64,000 bases of DNA from Closterium sp. Naga37s-1 (taxonomy: Eukaryota > Streptophyta > Zygnematophyceae > Desmidiales > Closteriaceae). The first letter of the stretch is position 1, and the number at the start of each line of letters is the position of its first letter. A program made the translations under genes and the position numbers. Below, piece after piece: positions 18,419 through 29,200 of the stretch. The stretch is taken from assembly GCA_947471745.1 (NCBI GenBank), contig CANJKZ010000264.1, positions 1,642,501 to 1,706,500 of the forward strand. The letters are read 5' to 3'. The notes under the pieces were generated by a model. The model was not told where the DNA came from, did no database searches, and worked only from the letters and a program-made list of their open reading frames with translations.

Positions 18419-21400
18419 ATGTATGCTTTGTATGATAGTGCTGAGGGTGACTGTTACCTGAGTGTCCCGCCTGACCCGGGCATTGCGGCTGCTGCTCTAG
18501 GTGCTAGTGCGTCTGCTTCTCCAGGTACTGGTGAGCCTGCTCTCTCTGGTACTGCACCTACTGAGGCCTTGCACACTTTCACACTTGACTCTGGTGCTTT
18601 GCGCTCTTTCGTTAGAGACAGCACCACACTCACACCGCTCAGTCGGCCTGTCGCAGTCTCCCTTGCTGACCCCTCTGGGGGCCCAGTCCTTGCGCACTCT
18701 TCCACGGTTCTACCGTGTCCTGCGGCCCCGTCGGGCTTGCTGTCGGGACTCCACCTCCCCTGGTTCTCTACGAACTTGGTGAGTGGAGCTGACCTCCAGG
18801 ACGCGTGGGTTGACCAGTTCGCCCCTGGAGGTCAGCGTGTGACCCACTGCACTTGCTCTCGGACGGGCCGCCACCTGGTCACGTTCACCCGTAGGCCAGG
18901 GTCGAGTCTGTACACACTGACTACTGCGCCTCCTCCGGTCTCTGCGTCTGGTCAGGTAGCTGCGTCTAATCAGGTGTTTGCTGCCGCGTCCAGGTCCAGT
19001 CCTGCGTCTGCCCCCTGCTCGTGTCGTCCTCTGTCGCACGAGACTCTCCTTTGGCACCACCGCCTTGGTCACCCCTCCCTGCCTCGTCTTCGAGGTATGG
19101 CCTCCCGTACCCTTGTCTCGGGTCTACCCCGGTCACTCCCTCCTCTTCCTCCGGGGCCTGCCCCTACCTGTGTTCCCTGTGTCGAGAGCCGGCAGCGCGC
19201 CGCTCCTCACTCCTTCACGTTCCCTCCGACTGAGGCTCCTCTGCAGACTCTTCACATGGACGTGTGGGGCCCAGCCCACGTCCGTGGACAGGGTCACGAG
19301 CGTTACTTCCTGCTGGTCGTTGACGACTACTCGCGTTACACCACAGTCTTCCCCTTGCGCAGCAAGGGTGAGGTCCCTGCGGTGTTGATCGACTGGATCC
19401 GCGGTACTCGTCGCCAGCTCCGCGAGAGTTTCGGCTCGGACCTTCCTGTTCTGCGTCTGCACTCAGACAGAGGTGGTGAGTTTTCCTCCGACCTCCTAAG
19501 AGCCTTTTGTCGTGCGGAGGGCATCCGCCAGACGTTCATGCTTCCGGCCTCCCCACAGAAAAATGGGATTGCTGAGCGCCGCATTGGCATGGTCATGGAC
19601 GTCGCTCGTATGTCCATGATCCATGCGGCTGCTCCCCATTTTCTGTGGCCGTTCGCGGTTCAGTACGCTGCGCATCAGATCAACCTTCAGCCTCGTGTCT
19701 CCTTGCCGGAGACTACACCTACTCTGAGGTGGACGGGGAAGGTTGGCGATGCGTCCGCGTTCCGTGTCTGGGGATCTCGAGCTTTTGTCCGCGATACTTC
19801 AGCGGACAAGCTGTCCTCCCGTGCCGTTCCCTGTGTCTTCCTTGGCTTCCCTCCTGACGCTCCCGGGTGGCAGTTCTACCACCCCACCTCGCGTCGTGTT
19901 CTGTCCTCTCAGGACGTCACGTTTGACGAGTCGGTTTCGTACTACCGTCTCTTTCCCTACCGCATTGCCTCCCTCCCCCCCCCGCTGCTCTTCCTCGCAC
20001 CAGATACTCCCCAGGTAGACCCCCTCCCCCCCCAGGATCCTGCCTCCTCAGGTGTGTCCCAGGTAGACCCTGCCGAGCCGGTCGAGGTGGCTGTCGACTC
20101 AGGTGCTGCTAGGGGTGCTGAGCCTGCGGGTGCGGGGACTGGGGGTGCGGGGACTGGGGGTGCTGAGCCTGAGCGTGTGGAGCCTGAGGGTACTGTGTCT
20201 GGAGGTACTGAGCCTGCGCGTGCTGAGTCTGGAGGTGCTCTAGGTGTCCCGTCGCGGCGGGAGCCCCTCTTTCCACAGCAGCTTTGTGAGTGGTACTCTC
20301 GGCTCTGTCGAGGTGCTGCTGGTGCTGGTGCTGCTGGAGCTGCTGGAGGTGCTACTAGAGCTGCAAGAGGTGCTGCGGGTGCTGGTGCTACTGAAGCTAC
20401 TGTAGGTGCTGCTGCTGCTGGAGCTTCTGGTGGAGCTGCTGGAGCTGCTGGAGGTGCTACTGGTGCTGGAGGTGCTGCTGGTGCTGGAGGTGCTGCTGGA
20501 GCTTCTGGAGGTGTTGCTGGTACTGGCGCTGCTGGAGGTGCTGCTGGTGCTGGAGCTGCTGGAGGTGCTGCTGGTGCTGGAGCTGCTGGAGCTGCTGGAG
20601 GTGCTGCTGGGACTGGAGACCCTGGGGCTGAGGGTACCGGTTCTGTCTCTGCTGTTTCTGGAGGCGCTGTGCGGCCGCGGCCGTACTTCGTTCCGCTCCT
20701 TCCGCAAGTTCTTGGCTCCCCGCCTTCTCTTGGTCCTCCTCCTCCTTTCCTGAGTCCACCGCCTGTCAAGTCGCAGTCGCAGTTGCAGCCGGCCTCTCCA
20801 CTGCCTGGTCCTTCTCCTTACTCTGGACCGACTAGAGGTCTTATGGAGCGTCGTGAGCCTGAGTCTCGTCCTGTGTCGCCTGAGTCTCGTTCTGCGTCGC
20901 CTGTCCGTACTGTTCGCGCTGGTCGTGTTTCGCGTCGGCGTCCTCCTCCTGTCCCTGGCACTCACTCTATGACTCTGCGTCCTTCCACTGCTCCACAGCG
21001 TGTCCCTCTGCCGTCTCCTCCTGCGTCCTCTCTTCCTGCCGGTCCGGACCCAGAGTCTGACTCCCTAGGTGCTGCTAGTCCAGCTGCCACGCGTTTTCTG
21101 GCCACTGCTTTCACTGACCCTTTGTTTGAGTCCACTGCTGCGTCTGCTCTTGTTACTGAGCTTGTTGACTTTGCTGCAGCCTGTCGCCTAGACTACGCCA
21201 CCAGTGTTGTTGCTGAGTCTGCGTCTGCGTCTGTCTGTCCTCCGTCCGTCGGGAGTGAGTGTGCTCTTGGCACGGACGTTCTTGAGGACAGACAGGAGGA
21301 GTTTGAGTGCTTTGCTGCTTCTGTACCTCATCTCGTGTCCATGCTGATTGCCCCTGAGGGAGACCCGGATGCACCAGACATCCCGACCCCGCGCTCTTAC

Positions 21401-21877
21401 GCAGAGGCGATAGAGGGTCCCTACTCCTCTCAGTGGCAGGCAGCCATGGACGCCGAGATGGCTTCCTGGAAGTCCACTGGCACCTACGTAGACGAGGTTC
21501 CCCCACCTGGGGCGAACATCGTCAGTGGCATGTGGATCTTCAGGGTGAAGCGGCCGCCGGGTTCTCCGCCTGCCTTCAAGGCGCGTTACGTTGCACGTGG
21601 CTTCAGTCAGCGACAGGGAGTTGACTTCTTCCAGACCTTCTACCGTACCCCGAAGATGACCACTCTTCGGGTACTGCTGCACGTAGCTGCTCAGCGTGAC
21701 TACGAGCTCCACTCGATTGACTTCAGCACAGCCTTCCTCCAGCACAGCCTTCCTCCAGGGCAGCCTGCACGAGGAGATCTGGCTGCGCCGCCCACCAGGC
21801 TTCACTGGGTCGTTTCCTGCTGGTACCCAGTGGAGCCTCCGGCGGCCAGTCTACGGTCTCCGCCAGGCACCCCGTGA
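18419..21877 (+). pseudogene. B3 protease-integrase-RT frame (1152 codons)
   Basis: Longest open frame of family B. Aspartic protease DSG is at residues 57-59. The GAG-pre-integrase zinc region (HHRLGHP ... CVPCVES) spans about 208-265. Integrase has Asp ~280, Asp 350 and Glu 386 (DD35E intact). A Pro-rich stretch and Gly/Ala repeat linker cover about 510-770, and the RT N-terminal half starts near residue 1000 (ATG-independent, in frame). The frame is lost at a 16-bp tandem duplication (21724-21739 and 21740-21755), so the last ~40 residues are out of frame. The ATG at 18419 is internal to the ancestral polyprotein. Confidence 0.85.
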
Positions 21878-22965
21878 GTGGCACCACACACTCAGGACAA
21901 CTCTTGCTGCACTTGGTTTTGCTCCTTCCACTTCTGACCCTTCTCACTGACACTACTCTGTCGCCGTTCTACGTTCTCGTGTACGTAGACGACCTCGTCT
22001 TTGCTACTGCTGACACTGAGGCACTCGCCCACGTGAAGTCCGAGTAATAGAAGAGACACACGTGCACAGACCTGGGTGAACTGACAAGCTATCTTGGCTT
22101 GCGGATCACCCGGGACAGAGCACAGCGCACCATTACCTTGACTCAGTCACACATGGTGCACCAGGTCCTTCAGCGCTTCGGCTTCATGTACTCCTCGCCA
22201 CAGTCCACTCCTGTGCCTACCGGTCACTCGCTCTCAGCTCCACCTTCGGACGAGTCCGTAGAGCCGAGTGGCCCGTATCCAGAGCTTGTGGGCTGCCTCA
22301 TGTACCTGATGACTTGCACACGACCTGACCTCGCATACCCTCTCAGCCTTCTGGCTCGCTACGTGGCTCCCGGCAGGCACCGAAAGGTGCACTGGGATGC
22401 TGCGAAGAGGGTGTTGCGATACTTGTGCAGTACATCGGGCATGGGGCTCGTGCTTGGAGGACGGGCTCGAGTTGTCCTCGCTGGTCACGCTGACGCCTCC
22501 TGGGTTGACGACTTGGCTACCCAGCGGTCGTCACAGGGTTACACCTTCAGTCTTGGCTCCGGTTCTGTCTCTTGGCGGTCTACCCGCCCTTCTTCTGTTC
22601 TCAGCTCCAGTTGTGAGGCTGAGATCTACGCTGGGGCCATGGCTGCACAGGAGCTACGCTGGCTCACCTACCTGCTGACCGACTTGGGAGAGGCCCCTTG
22701 TTCTTCTCGAGTTCTGTACGTCGACAACAAGGCCATGCTGGCCTTGTGTCAGGAGCAATGACTGGAGCACAGAACGAAGCACATTGCTCTGCGCTACTTC
22801 CTTGCTCGAGAGTTGCAGCAGCGTGGCCAGCTTCGTCTTGCTTACGTGGCCTCTCAGGCCAACACTGCTGATGTTTTCACCAAGGCACTTCAGCCTTGTG
22901 ATCATCAGCGTTTCTGTACTGTGTTAGGCCTTGTACCTACTGTGCCTCACTTGCTTTCTTCTTGA
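21740..22965 (+). pseudogene. B3 reverse transcriptase C-terminal half and RNase H
   Basis: RT resumes in another frame after the 16-bp duplication (LHEEIWLRRPPGF). YVDD is at 21982-21993. Adjacent TAA and TAG codons (22045-22050) interrupt the connection region. RNase H from about 22440 shows GHADASW, SSSCEAEIYAG, VLYVDNKAM and ANTADVFTKAL. A TGA after CQEQ (22759-22761) breaks it again before the natural end at 22963-22965. The catalytic motifs are recognisable but the chain cannot be made intact. Confidence 0.82.
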
Positions 22966-23159
22966 CTCTGCTTGTACTGTAGTCTTTATACATATACCTG
23001 CATGCTTACACTTGCTAGGTTGTATTCACTGTATTGTCTGTTCTCCTTTATATAACTCTGCATGTGAACTGGCCTTGTGGCCATTTGCTTGTGCTCAGAC
23101 TGCGTGGTGACTTTGTGATCCACCCTGAGCTTGCTTTGCCTTTCTTGACAGGTCTTGTG
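22966..23159 (+). other. B3 3' untranslated region, cut short
   Basis: Conserved family B 3' sequence (GCATGTGAACTGGCCTTGTGG, GATCCACCCTGAGC). At about 23159 it passes into B2 RNase H at a CTCTTGG-like shared word, so the polypurine tract and LTR are absent. Confidence 0.75.
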
Positions 23160-23555
23160 ACCTCTTGGTCTACCCGCTCGTCTTTGGTTCTCAGCTCCAG
23201 TTGTGAGGCTGAGATCTACGCCGGGGCCATGGCTGCATAGGAGCTACGCTGGCTCACCTACGTGCTGACTGACTTGGGAGAGCAGCCTCGTTCGCCTCCA
23301 GTTCTGTACGTAGACAACAAGGCCATGATTGCCTTGTGTTAGGATCAGAGATTGGAGCACCGAACGAAACACATCGCTGTGCGATACTTCCTTGCTCGAG
23401 AGTTGCAGCAGCGTGGCCAGCTTCGTCTTGTCTACGTGGCCACTGAGGCCAACTCTGCTGATATATTCACCAAGGCACTTCTGCCTGGTGATCATCAGCG
23501 CTTCTCTACTGTGTTAGGCCTTGTGCCTACTTTGCCTCACTTGCTCACTACATGA
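23160..23555 (+). pseudogene. B2 RNase H C-terminal remnant
   Basis: Starts mid-domain at SWSTRSS and continues SSSCEAEIYAG, VLYVDNKAM and ANSADIFTKAL to a TGA at 23553-23555. A TAG follows AMAA (about 23238) and another replaces a Gln codon near 23340. Because the following LTR pairs with the LTR at 11253, this is the displaced 3' end of B2. Confidence 0.8.
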
Positions 23556-23782
23556 CTTTGCTTGTACTGTGATCTATATAAGTACCTGCATGCTTACACT
23601 TTATAGGGTATTATCACTGTATTGTTTGTTCTCTTTTATATAAATCTGTATGTGAACTGGCCTTGTTGCCCTTTGCTTGTGCTCGGACTGTGTGGTGACT
23701 TTGTGATCCACCCTGAGCTTGCTTTGCTTCTCTTGACTGGTCTTGTGACCATTTGTTCTCCCCCACTTTGCCTATGCGGGTG

Positions 23783-23914
23783 TGTCAGAAAGTTATAGTT
23801 CTGACATTTGTGTAGGCTATAGTGGGGTAGCCCATAAGGGGTACAACCCAATTAGGGTTAGTACTTGTACCCAACTCTTTCATAGCTCATTCATTCTCGT
23901 TCATTCCTTTGACA
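23783..23914 (+). repeat. B2 3' LTR (132 bp)
   Basis: TGTCAGAAAGTTATAG to TTTGACA, the same length as its 5' partner. TTAAG and satellite sequence follow at once. A 227-bp conserved 3' untranslated region (23556-23782) precedes it. Confidence 0.88.
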
Positions 23915-24917
23915 TTAAGTGCGTTACCTACCCAATTTGTTAGTATGAAGAGTAAATGCGTTACTTACCCACATGGTTGGTACGAAAAGTAAGTGCGTTA
24001 GTTACCTATATGGTTGGTACGAAGAGTAACTGTATTACTTACCCATGAGGTTGGTACTAGCAGTAAGTGCATAACTTACCCATATGGTTGGTACTAAAAG
24101 TAAGTGCGTAACTTACCCACATGGTTGGTACAAAGAGTAAGTGCGTTACTTACCCATATGGTTGGTACCAAGAGTAAGTGTGTTACTTGCCCATATGGTT
24201 GGTACTAAGAGATCGTGCGTTACTTCCCCATATGGTTGGTAGTAAGTGTAAGTGCGTTACTTACCCATATGGTTGGTACGAAGAGCTCGTGCGTTACTTA
24301 TCCATATGGTTGGTACGAAGAGTCATTGCGTTACTTACACATATGGTTGGTACGAAGATTAAGTGCGTTACGTACCCACATGGTTGATACGAAGAGTACG
24401 TTTGTTATTTACCCATATGGTTGATACTAAGAGTAAGTGTATTACTTACCCATGTGGTTGTAAGTAACAGTAAGTGTGTCACTGACTCACATGGTTGGTA
24501 CGAAGAGTAAGTGTATTACTTACCCATGGAGTTGGTACTAACTATAAGTGCATTACTAACCCATATGGTTGGTACTAAGAGTACGTACGTTACTTACCCA
24601 TGTGGTCAGTACAAAGAGTAAGTTCGTTACCTACCCACATGGTTGGTACGAAGACCATGTGCGTTACTTACCCATATGGTTGGTACTAAGAGTAAGTGCG
24701 TTACTTACCTGTATGGTTGGTACTAAGAGTAAGTGCGTTACCTACCCATATGGTTGTTACGAAGAGTAAGTGCGTTACTTTCCATGATGGTTGGTACAAA
24801 GAGTAAGTGCGTTACTTACCTACATGGTTGGTATGAAGATTAAGTGCGTTAATTACCCATGTTCTTGGTACAAAGAGTAAGTGCGTTACTTACCCATGTG
24901 GTTGGTACTAACAGTAA
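23915..24917 (-). repeat. 37-bp satellite, array M3
   Basis: About 27 monomers in the same orientation as M2, which it continued before B2 inserted. It ends at AGTAA, directly against the B4 LTR. Confidence 0.92.
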
Positions 24918-25057
24918 TGTCAGAATAATCTGTGCAGGAATGATGAATGACTAGCAATAGGGAGATGCAAGTATGAAACCCTAACTAGGGTTGTACCCTA
25001 TACTGAGCACCTTACTGTAGCCTAGAGGAACTAGGAACATACAAATATGTTTAGACA
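24918..25057 (-). repeat. B4 3' LTR (140 bp)
   Basis: TGTCAGAATAATC to GTTTAGACA on the plus strand. The internal CCCTAACTAGGGTTGTACCC block matches the LTR core of B1 and B2, but the ends have diverged. A polypurine tract complement (CTCCCCTCTATGC) follows at 25058. Confidence 0.82.
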
Positions 25058-25161
25058 CTCCCCTCTATGCAAACTTAGGGATAGCCAACACAACAAACGG
25101 TCACAAGACCACTCAGGCAAGAGAACAAAACAATGCAAAGCCTAGGGTGGATCTCAGGATC

Positions 25162-26253
25162 TGTTGGTGTAAGGGCCTAATAAACTCAGGCTATTAAGAC
25201 GTTATCCAACTTAAAACCTCTCCTCGGGTTCACCTCCAAGGGTCCCTGGGTGCTTGGTACAAGACCAGCCCCTATCCTCGGGTCCGAGTTTGTAGAGAGA
25301 GGGATCAAGAGGGACTTAGTCAAAACAGCAAGAGTACCTTGAATGTCGCGCAGCGTGTCGTGCAGACCGTCGATCGGATTAAGCTGAGATCTTGCTATAT
25401 CGAAGCTCACTCTAAGAGCTTTCAAAAGAGCCAAGTTGCCTCGCGAAAAGTTCTGCCATTGCAGAGTTACGAAATGGACAGCGTTTGCCTAGCGTTGAAG
25501 TGCTAGCGTACTAGCGTTGACTCGGTAGCATTCTGCCGTCGAACCGCGTGGATACGAAATTCCAGCAAGGAAGGAATTCGCTTGAATCAATTTGAATATC
25601 TTCAGGTACAAACAGAGAAGGAATATATAGTTCTAGCTAGCAAGGACCTTGGGAATCAACCTGGGAACAACCAGGGATGATCCCAAATAATTCCAAGCAA
25701 CAGAACCAACCTGGCTGGACAAAACAGCAGGTGGTAGGTTGGTAAACAACCTCTGGTTCTGTTTTTCCAACCTGGGAAAACAACAACCAGGTTCAGGTCC
25801 TAAAAACAGAACCTGTTTTGTCTTTGCCCAACCAGCCAAATGCTAGTTCCGCTGGTTTCCCCTGGCCCTGTAGCATGCAGATACAGACAAACAACATCCA
25901 ACCTTCACCTAAATTGTACCCCTATAGTGCCTGCCCTGCTACACTATAGTCAACCAAACAAAACAGTACAAGTTCGAGTTGGATAGAACTGAATCTGCGC
26001 ACTCAATTAAACCGAACTGCAAAGCTTCCATCTTGGGTTCCTTTGCGAGCTCGTCCTTTCTGCTTGCACTGTTCATAGCGCGTACAATGTTGTGCCGAAG
26101 CGCATATTGCGCGAGTACCTGCAAATGCATCAAGCGAAAATTGTGAAAACAAACAAACACACGAACATTCCATTCACACCCAAATGCATTCGCACACGCA
26201 TGCTCGTACAAACAGACGGCAGGATGTCGTGCAATGTGAATTTGCACCCAACA
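25162..26253 (-). repeat. A1 3' LTR (1092 bp)
   Basis: Minus-strand LTR following the polypurine tract. Nearly identical to 30945-32036. It would supply the polyadenylation region. Confidence 0.93.
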
Positions 26254-26269
26254 CACTCCCCCTCAGCCT
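26254..26269 (-). promoter_or_regulatory. A1 polypurine tract
   Basis: Minus strand reads AGGCTGAGGGGGAGTG immediately before the 3' LTR. This is the usual primer for plus-strand DNA synthesis, and A2 has the same sequence at 48381-48396. Confidence 0.85.
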
Positions 26270-26296
26270 GCCGGCTGCATTCCACATCATTCCATG

Positions 26297-29200
26297 CTAG
26301 TTCATGCTCATTCCACTCATGCGCACACAACGCCAATGAGGCTCATCCGCAAGCCTCTTGGTGAGGAAGTCTGCTGGCTGCTGGTGAGTCTTGATATAGA
26401 TTGGATTCACGGTCCCCCTCTTCACCTCCTTACGCAGCCAGTGCCACTTGATACGCATGTGCTTGTTCAACCCATGAAGCACAGCGTTCCTGGCCATCCC
26501 AAGAGCCCCCTTGCTATCACAAAACAGCGGCGTAGCAACCTTCTGCTCCTGGCCAATCTCCTCTAACAGCCTCCTCAACCAAATCACCTCCTTCACCCCA
26601 TGGAACATCGCCATGTACTCTGATTCCACGGAAGAGAGCGCCGTCTCCGTCTGCTTCTTGGACCTCCAACTAACAGGTCCTCCCCCAACTACGCAGATAT
26701 ATCCTCCCACAGACGATGAATCGTCCTTCTCAGAAGCCCACGTAGCATCGGTAAAGCAAGTGAGAAACAGCTTGCCTTCTCCAAGCCGCTCCCCCTTCTC
26801 TTTCAGCACTTCAACCCCTTTCTGCTTCATCTGTGCAGATGCGGAGTATTGAACTCCAATGCTTGGGTGAGAGTTCAGGTACTTCACCACACGCTCAGCT
26901 GCATCCACCTGCTCCTCTGATGGATTCTTCACCACCCTAGCCAGCTGCCCAACCGAGAAAGAGATGTCGGGCCTTGTATGAACCGCGGCATACAAGAGGC
27001 TGCCCACCAAGGACTGAAATTGCTGCTGTTCCTCGGCTTCAACCCCTTCATCCTCTGCTGCCTTCACAAGCTTGAATTCTGCTGGCAGGGGAGTTGCAAC
27101 CTTGCGCTCATTCTCAATCCCATACTTCTCCCCCAGCTCCTTGATGAACTTCTCCTGGTGCAGCTTCAACCACCTGTGATCCAGATCCCTCTCCACGTGC
27201 ATCCCGAGGTAGTACTTTACCTCCCCAAGGGTCTTGCACTTGAAGTTCTTCATCAGCTGCTGCTGCACGTTCTGGATCTCCTTCATGCTGCTGCTGAAGA
27301 GAAGAATGTCGTCCACGTAGACCAGAAACAGCACCAGCTTCTCCCCCTCCCCCTTGAGAAAGATGCTCTCATCACAGCTGCTGGTCCTGAATCCCATCTC
27401 CTCTAAAACAGCTGCCAACTTCTGGTACCAGCAGCGTGGCGCCTGCTTCAAGCCGTAGATGGACTTTTTCAGCTTGCACACCCTGCCCGTACCATCCTCA
27501 TACCCAGGTGGCTGCGTCATATAGACATCCTCCTCTAAAATCCCATTGAGGAATGCCGTTGATATATCCATCTGAATGATGGATTTCCCACTAACGGCTG
27601 CATCTGCCAACAAGACACGGAGGGTAGGGGGTTTGGCAGTGGGAGCAAAGATCTCATTGAAGTCCTGCTTCTCCTTCTGCATAAACCCCTTAGCCACCAG
27701 CCTACTCTTGTAGATGGTGACCTGTCTCTTGTCATCGGTCTTGATCCTTAGCACCCACTTGCACTGTACAGCTTTCTTCCCCTCAGGCAGTACCACCAGA
27801 TCCCATGTCCCATTCTCTAGCAAGCTTTGGTACTCAGCATCCCTAGAAACCAGCCACTTCTCCCTATCTGGTCCAGCTAATGCCTCCTCCATGCTTGCTG
27901 GTTCCTCTGGTGCAGGGGCAAGAAAACAGTAGGCAGGTTCATCCTCCTCATCCGGGTCATAGCCATGCGGTAGAATCAGCAATGCCTCCTCATTCCCAAG
28001 CTGCTGCTCTGCAACATCAGCTCCTGCAGTCAGCTTCATAGTGGCCATACGGGTACGTCCTGGCCTGGAGACGGGTGTCTCCCATCCCCTCATAACGACA
28101 CCCTTCGGCTTCCTCCTTGATGGTAGCGCAGGAACCTTAGCTTTTCCCAGCTGCTGTTCTCCTCCCTCAGATCCAGCAGCTTCCTTGGTGCTACCACTAG
28201 TCTCTACAATATCTCCTCCACCAGCAGGTGCCTCCTGCACCTTCTCTCCATCGCCACCCTCTGCAGCTGCCTCCTCTCCCTCCTCCCACACACTAGGAGT
28301 CAGGTCCAGCTGCATGGTGATCTGCTCCATCTGCTGGGACACCTTAGTCTCCGGCTGTTTCTTCCAGCCCCCATACATCATGCCCTCAACAAACTTCACA
28401 TCCCTGCTGTCAAACAACACACCCTTGGATGGTTCCCACAGCAGCAATCCCTTGCTCTCAGCAGCCAGCCCCAAATGCACACACCAGATTGCACTCGCCC
28501 CCGACTTACTTCGATACTTCTTGGGGACGTGGGCGACTGCCATGCAACCAAACACCCTCAGCATGTCCACCGGCGGCTTCCTCCCAAGCCACCTCTCCAG
28601 CGGCACCCACGATTCATTACCAACCTTAGTGAGCACCCTGTTCCTAGCCACGGTAGCGTGCCGGACAGCATGGGGCCACATGGAATTGCCCATCCCTGAT
28701 TCTATGAGCAGCGCCCTAGCTGTCTCCAGAATGGTCCGGTTCGCCCGTTCTGCTACACCGTTGGACTGCGGAGAGTAAGCCGTGGTCAGCTCCCTCTGAA
28801 TGCCCTGCTTCTTGAGCCAGGCCGTCGTTTCAGCTCCAAGGAACTCACCACCCCGGTCTGTCCTAATCCGCTTCACTACACACTCCGCTTGCTTCTCAAC
28901 GAATGGCAGCCAATCTTCCTTTATCGTAGAGGCGGCGTGGTCCTTTTGCTTCAGCGGATACGCCCAGATGAGTCTGCTCCAATCATCCACAATGGTTAGG
29001 AAATACTGCTCCCCCTTGTGCCCTTGCACCGGCAGCGGCCCCACCAGGTCCATGTGAACCAGCTCCAAAGGCTTCTTGCTCCTGCCAGTCATGCTATGAA
29101 AAGGGAAACGAGTGAATTTTGAGAGCAAACAGATTTCACAGTTGTCATCGGGTGGCTGTCCGTTCAGCTTCAAACCCTTGACTGCTCCATCCTTCTCTAG

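Larger units (their letters stand above)
15814..23159 (+). mobile_element. Copia element B3 (3' LTR lost)
   Basis: Family B element of a distinct subfamily, with the 5' LTR, leader array, gag, protease, integrase, linker, RT, RNase H and most of the 3' untranslated region. It sits inside Bx RNase H (flank GGCCT). At about 23159 its 3' untranslated region changes to B2 RNase H sequence, so its polypurine tract and 3' LTR were deleted. Frameshifts and stops inactivate it. Confidence 0.85.
11253..23914 (+). mobile_element. Copia element B2, split by nested Bx and B3
   Basis: Two 132-bp LTRs (11253-11384 and 23783-23914) lie 12.6 kb apart. The left flank GTAAG (11248-11252) and right flank TTAAG (23915-23919) match at four of five bases and both belong to satellite monomers, so they mark one insertion. 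Its 5' half is interrupted at 15219 by Bx, which was in turn interrupted by B3. Its 3' end resumes at about 23160 within RNase H. The piece between the integrase end and RNase H is lost. Confidence 0.82.

Noticed and set aside
20240-20965. Minus-strand Ser/Thr/Arg-rich frames opposite the B3 linker
   Set aside because: Antisense reading of a GC-rich coding minisatellite; composition alone keeps it open.
28041-28778. 245-codon plus-strand frame (and similar ones at 45872-46609, 29644-30291, 44356-45003)
   Set aside because: Antisense shadows of the intact A1 and A2 gag-pol frames with no recognisable motif of their own.
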